In this document: positions 6,268 through 6,946 of the stretch, piece by piece
How positions within the stretch are numbered: position 1 is the stretch's first letter
Layout: each line of letters opens with the position of its first letter
Source: an uncultured Dyadobacter sp.
Lineage (GTDB): Bacteria > Bacteroidota > Bacteroidia > Cytophagales > Spirosomataceae
Reading direction: 5' to 3'
Length of the DNA: 6,946 bases
Assembly: GCA_946481035.1 (NCBI GenBank)
Contig: CAMLNK010000210.1
Coordinates: 1 to 6,946 of the forward strand
The notes under the pieces: model-generated
The model's database searches: none
Seen by the model: the letters and a program-made list of their open reading frames with translations, nothing else
Told to the model about the DNA's origin: nothing
Translations under genes and position numbers: made by a program

Positions 6268-6946
6268 CTATTTTGCCTGGCCCGCGCGCCCGATGCCAAA
6301 CTGATCGCCGGCACGTACCGGTTTGTTTCCAACAAATTGAATTTCTACCATCTTCTCACTGGATACATTGTTGTGAAATTCGTCCGTCAATGTGCTGATA
6401 ATCTTCCGGGTTTTCACATCGATCACCTCCCCGCTCGACGGGTACGCATACCGGCCATCCATGCTGAATGTGACCCAGCCGGGCATGTCCTGCACCGGGA
6501 TGGTCGTGAGCTGTTGGTAAGGCGGTTTCGCACTGAAAACGTGCATCCGCATATTGTGGCCGTCGCAAAGCCATATTTCCTTCTCATCGGGCGTGAGACC
6601 AATGCCATGACTCGGATTACCGTGGCGCCGAACAGGGCCGCGTTCCCATCCCTCCACCACAATGTGGGCGATTTTCGTGCCCGTTTTAATATCACCGACT
6701 TCGAATCCCAGCAGGCTGTCGACCGTCACGTAAGTCAGCGTTTCGGCCGCGTTCACGGTGAATGGGCGAACGTAGTTATCAAACTCCCCTACTTTACCCA
6801 CCAGCTCATGCGTTTTGGGATCGGCTATGTGCAGCCACGGACTGGCGATATCGGCCATGTACACCGCATTGCCCGAAGCGCCGTAAATCGTGTTGTGAGC
6901 CCTTTTATGTACATTAATTTTCTTGATAATCTCGCCTGTTTCGCAA
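6268..6946 (-). CDS. YncE-like beta-propeller protein (partial, C-terminal part)
   Basis: The frame is open from the right edge to a TAG at 6268-6270, giving 225 residues. The N-terminus lies outside the window. An in-frame GTG at 6864 is only an internal Val codon, since coding sequence clearly continues upstream of it (CETGEIIKKINVHKRAH). The residues form repeating beta-propeller blades of the YncE/YVTN type: ETGEIIKKINV, VYMADIASPWLHIADPKTHE, IGLTPDEKEIWLCDGHNMRM and VTFSMDGRYAYPSSGEVIDV each show the pattern of a strand, an Asp/Gly turn, then a V/I-D-x-K-T strand. Such proteins are usually exported and often bind or sense ligands; some relatives are enzymes. No catalytic motif can be named here. 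The C-terminal tail after the last blade (QFVGNKPVRAGDQFGIGRAG) is not obviously propeller. The function is unknown. Confidence 0.8.
   Translation of the reverse strand, partial: CETGEIIKKINVHKRAHNTIYGASGNAVYMADIASPWLHIADPKTHELVGKVGEFDNYVRPFTVNAAETLTYVTVDSLLGFEVGDIKTGTKIAHIVVEGWERGPVRRHGNPSHGIGLTPDEKEIWLCDGHNMRMHVFSAKPPYQQLTTIPVQDMPGWVTFSMDGRYAYPSSGEVIDVKTRKIISTLTDEFHNNVSSEKMVEIQFVGNKPVRAGDQFGIGRAGQAK

Noticed and set aside
6268..6864. A complete gene starting at GTG 6864
   Set aside because: The frame continues to the right edge with good propeller-like sequence, so this GTG is an internal Val codon and the gene is truncated by the window.

Overview
This window looks like chromosome from a Bacteroidota bacterium, probably a moderately GC-rich Cytophagales member; a Dyadobacter-like genome is a guess from overall feel. 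The signs are: perfect matches to the Bacteroidota -7 promoter element TAnnTTTG just upstream of three genes, no convincing Shine-Dalgarno sequences, and gene content typical of the phylum (a secreted sulfatase and a TM287/288-type exporter pair). No mobile element, CRISPR array, rRNA or tRNA was seen. No gene-free stretch exceeds about 120 bases.

Layout. Bases 1-2542 (minus strand) carry two overlapping genes for the halves of a heterodimeric type IV (type I exporter fold) ABC transporter. The upstream half (797-2542) is complete and carries a degenerate ATP site. The downstream half (1-813) runs off the left edge, so only its membrane domain is visible. A 118-bp divergent promoter region separates this operon from a plus-strand gene for a secreted, formylglycine-type sulfatase (2661-4160). 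The sulfatase gene converges on a minus-strand gene for an extended short-chain dehydrogenase/epimerase-like protein (4195-5181), and a strong perfect hairpin sits in and around the 34-bp gap. Upstream of that gene, also on the minus strand, is a CDF-family cation transporter (5248-6165) with an unusual metal-site pattern and its own intrinsic terminator. At the right edge (6268-6946, minus) is the C-terminal part of a YncE-like beta-propeller protein.

How the genes relate. Only the two ABC genes form a clear functional unit, a translationally coupled dimer. The others appear to be separate transcription units: each has a promoter-like element, a terminator or a strand switch between it and its neighbour. 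I do not see a coherent novel system here. The most interesting signals are the heavily degenerate nucleotide site of the ABC subunit and the substituted metal ligands of the CDF protein.
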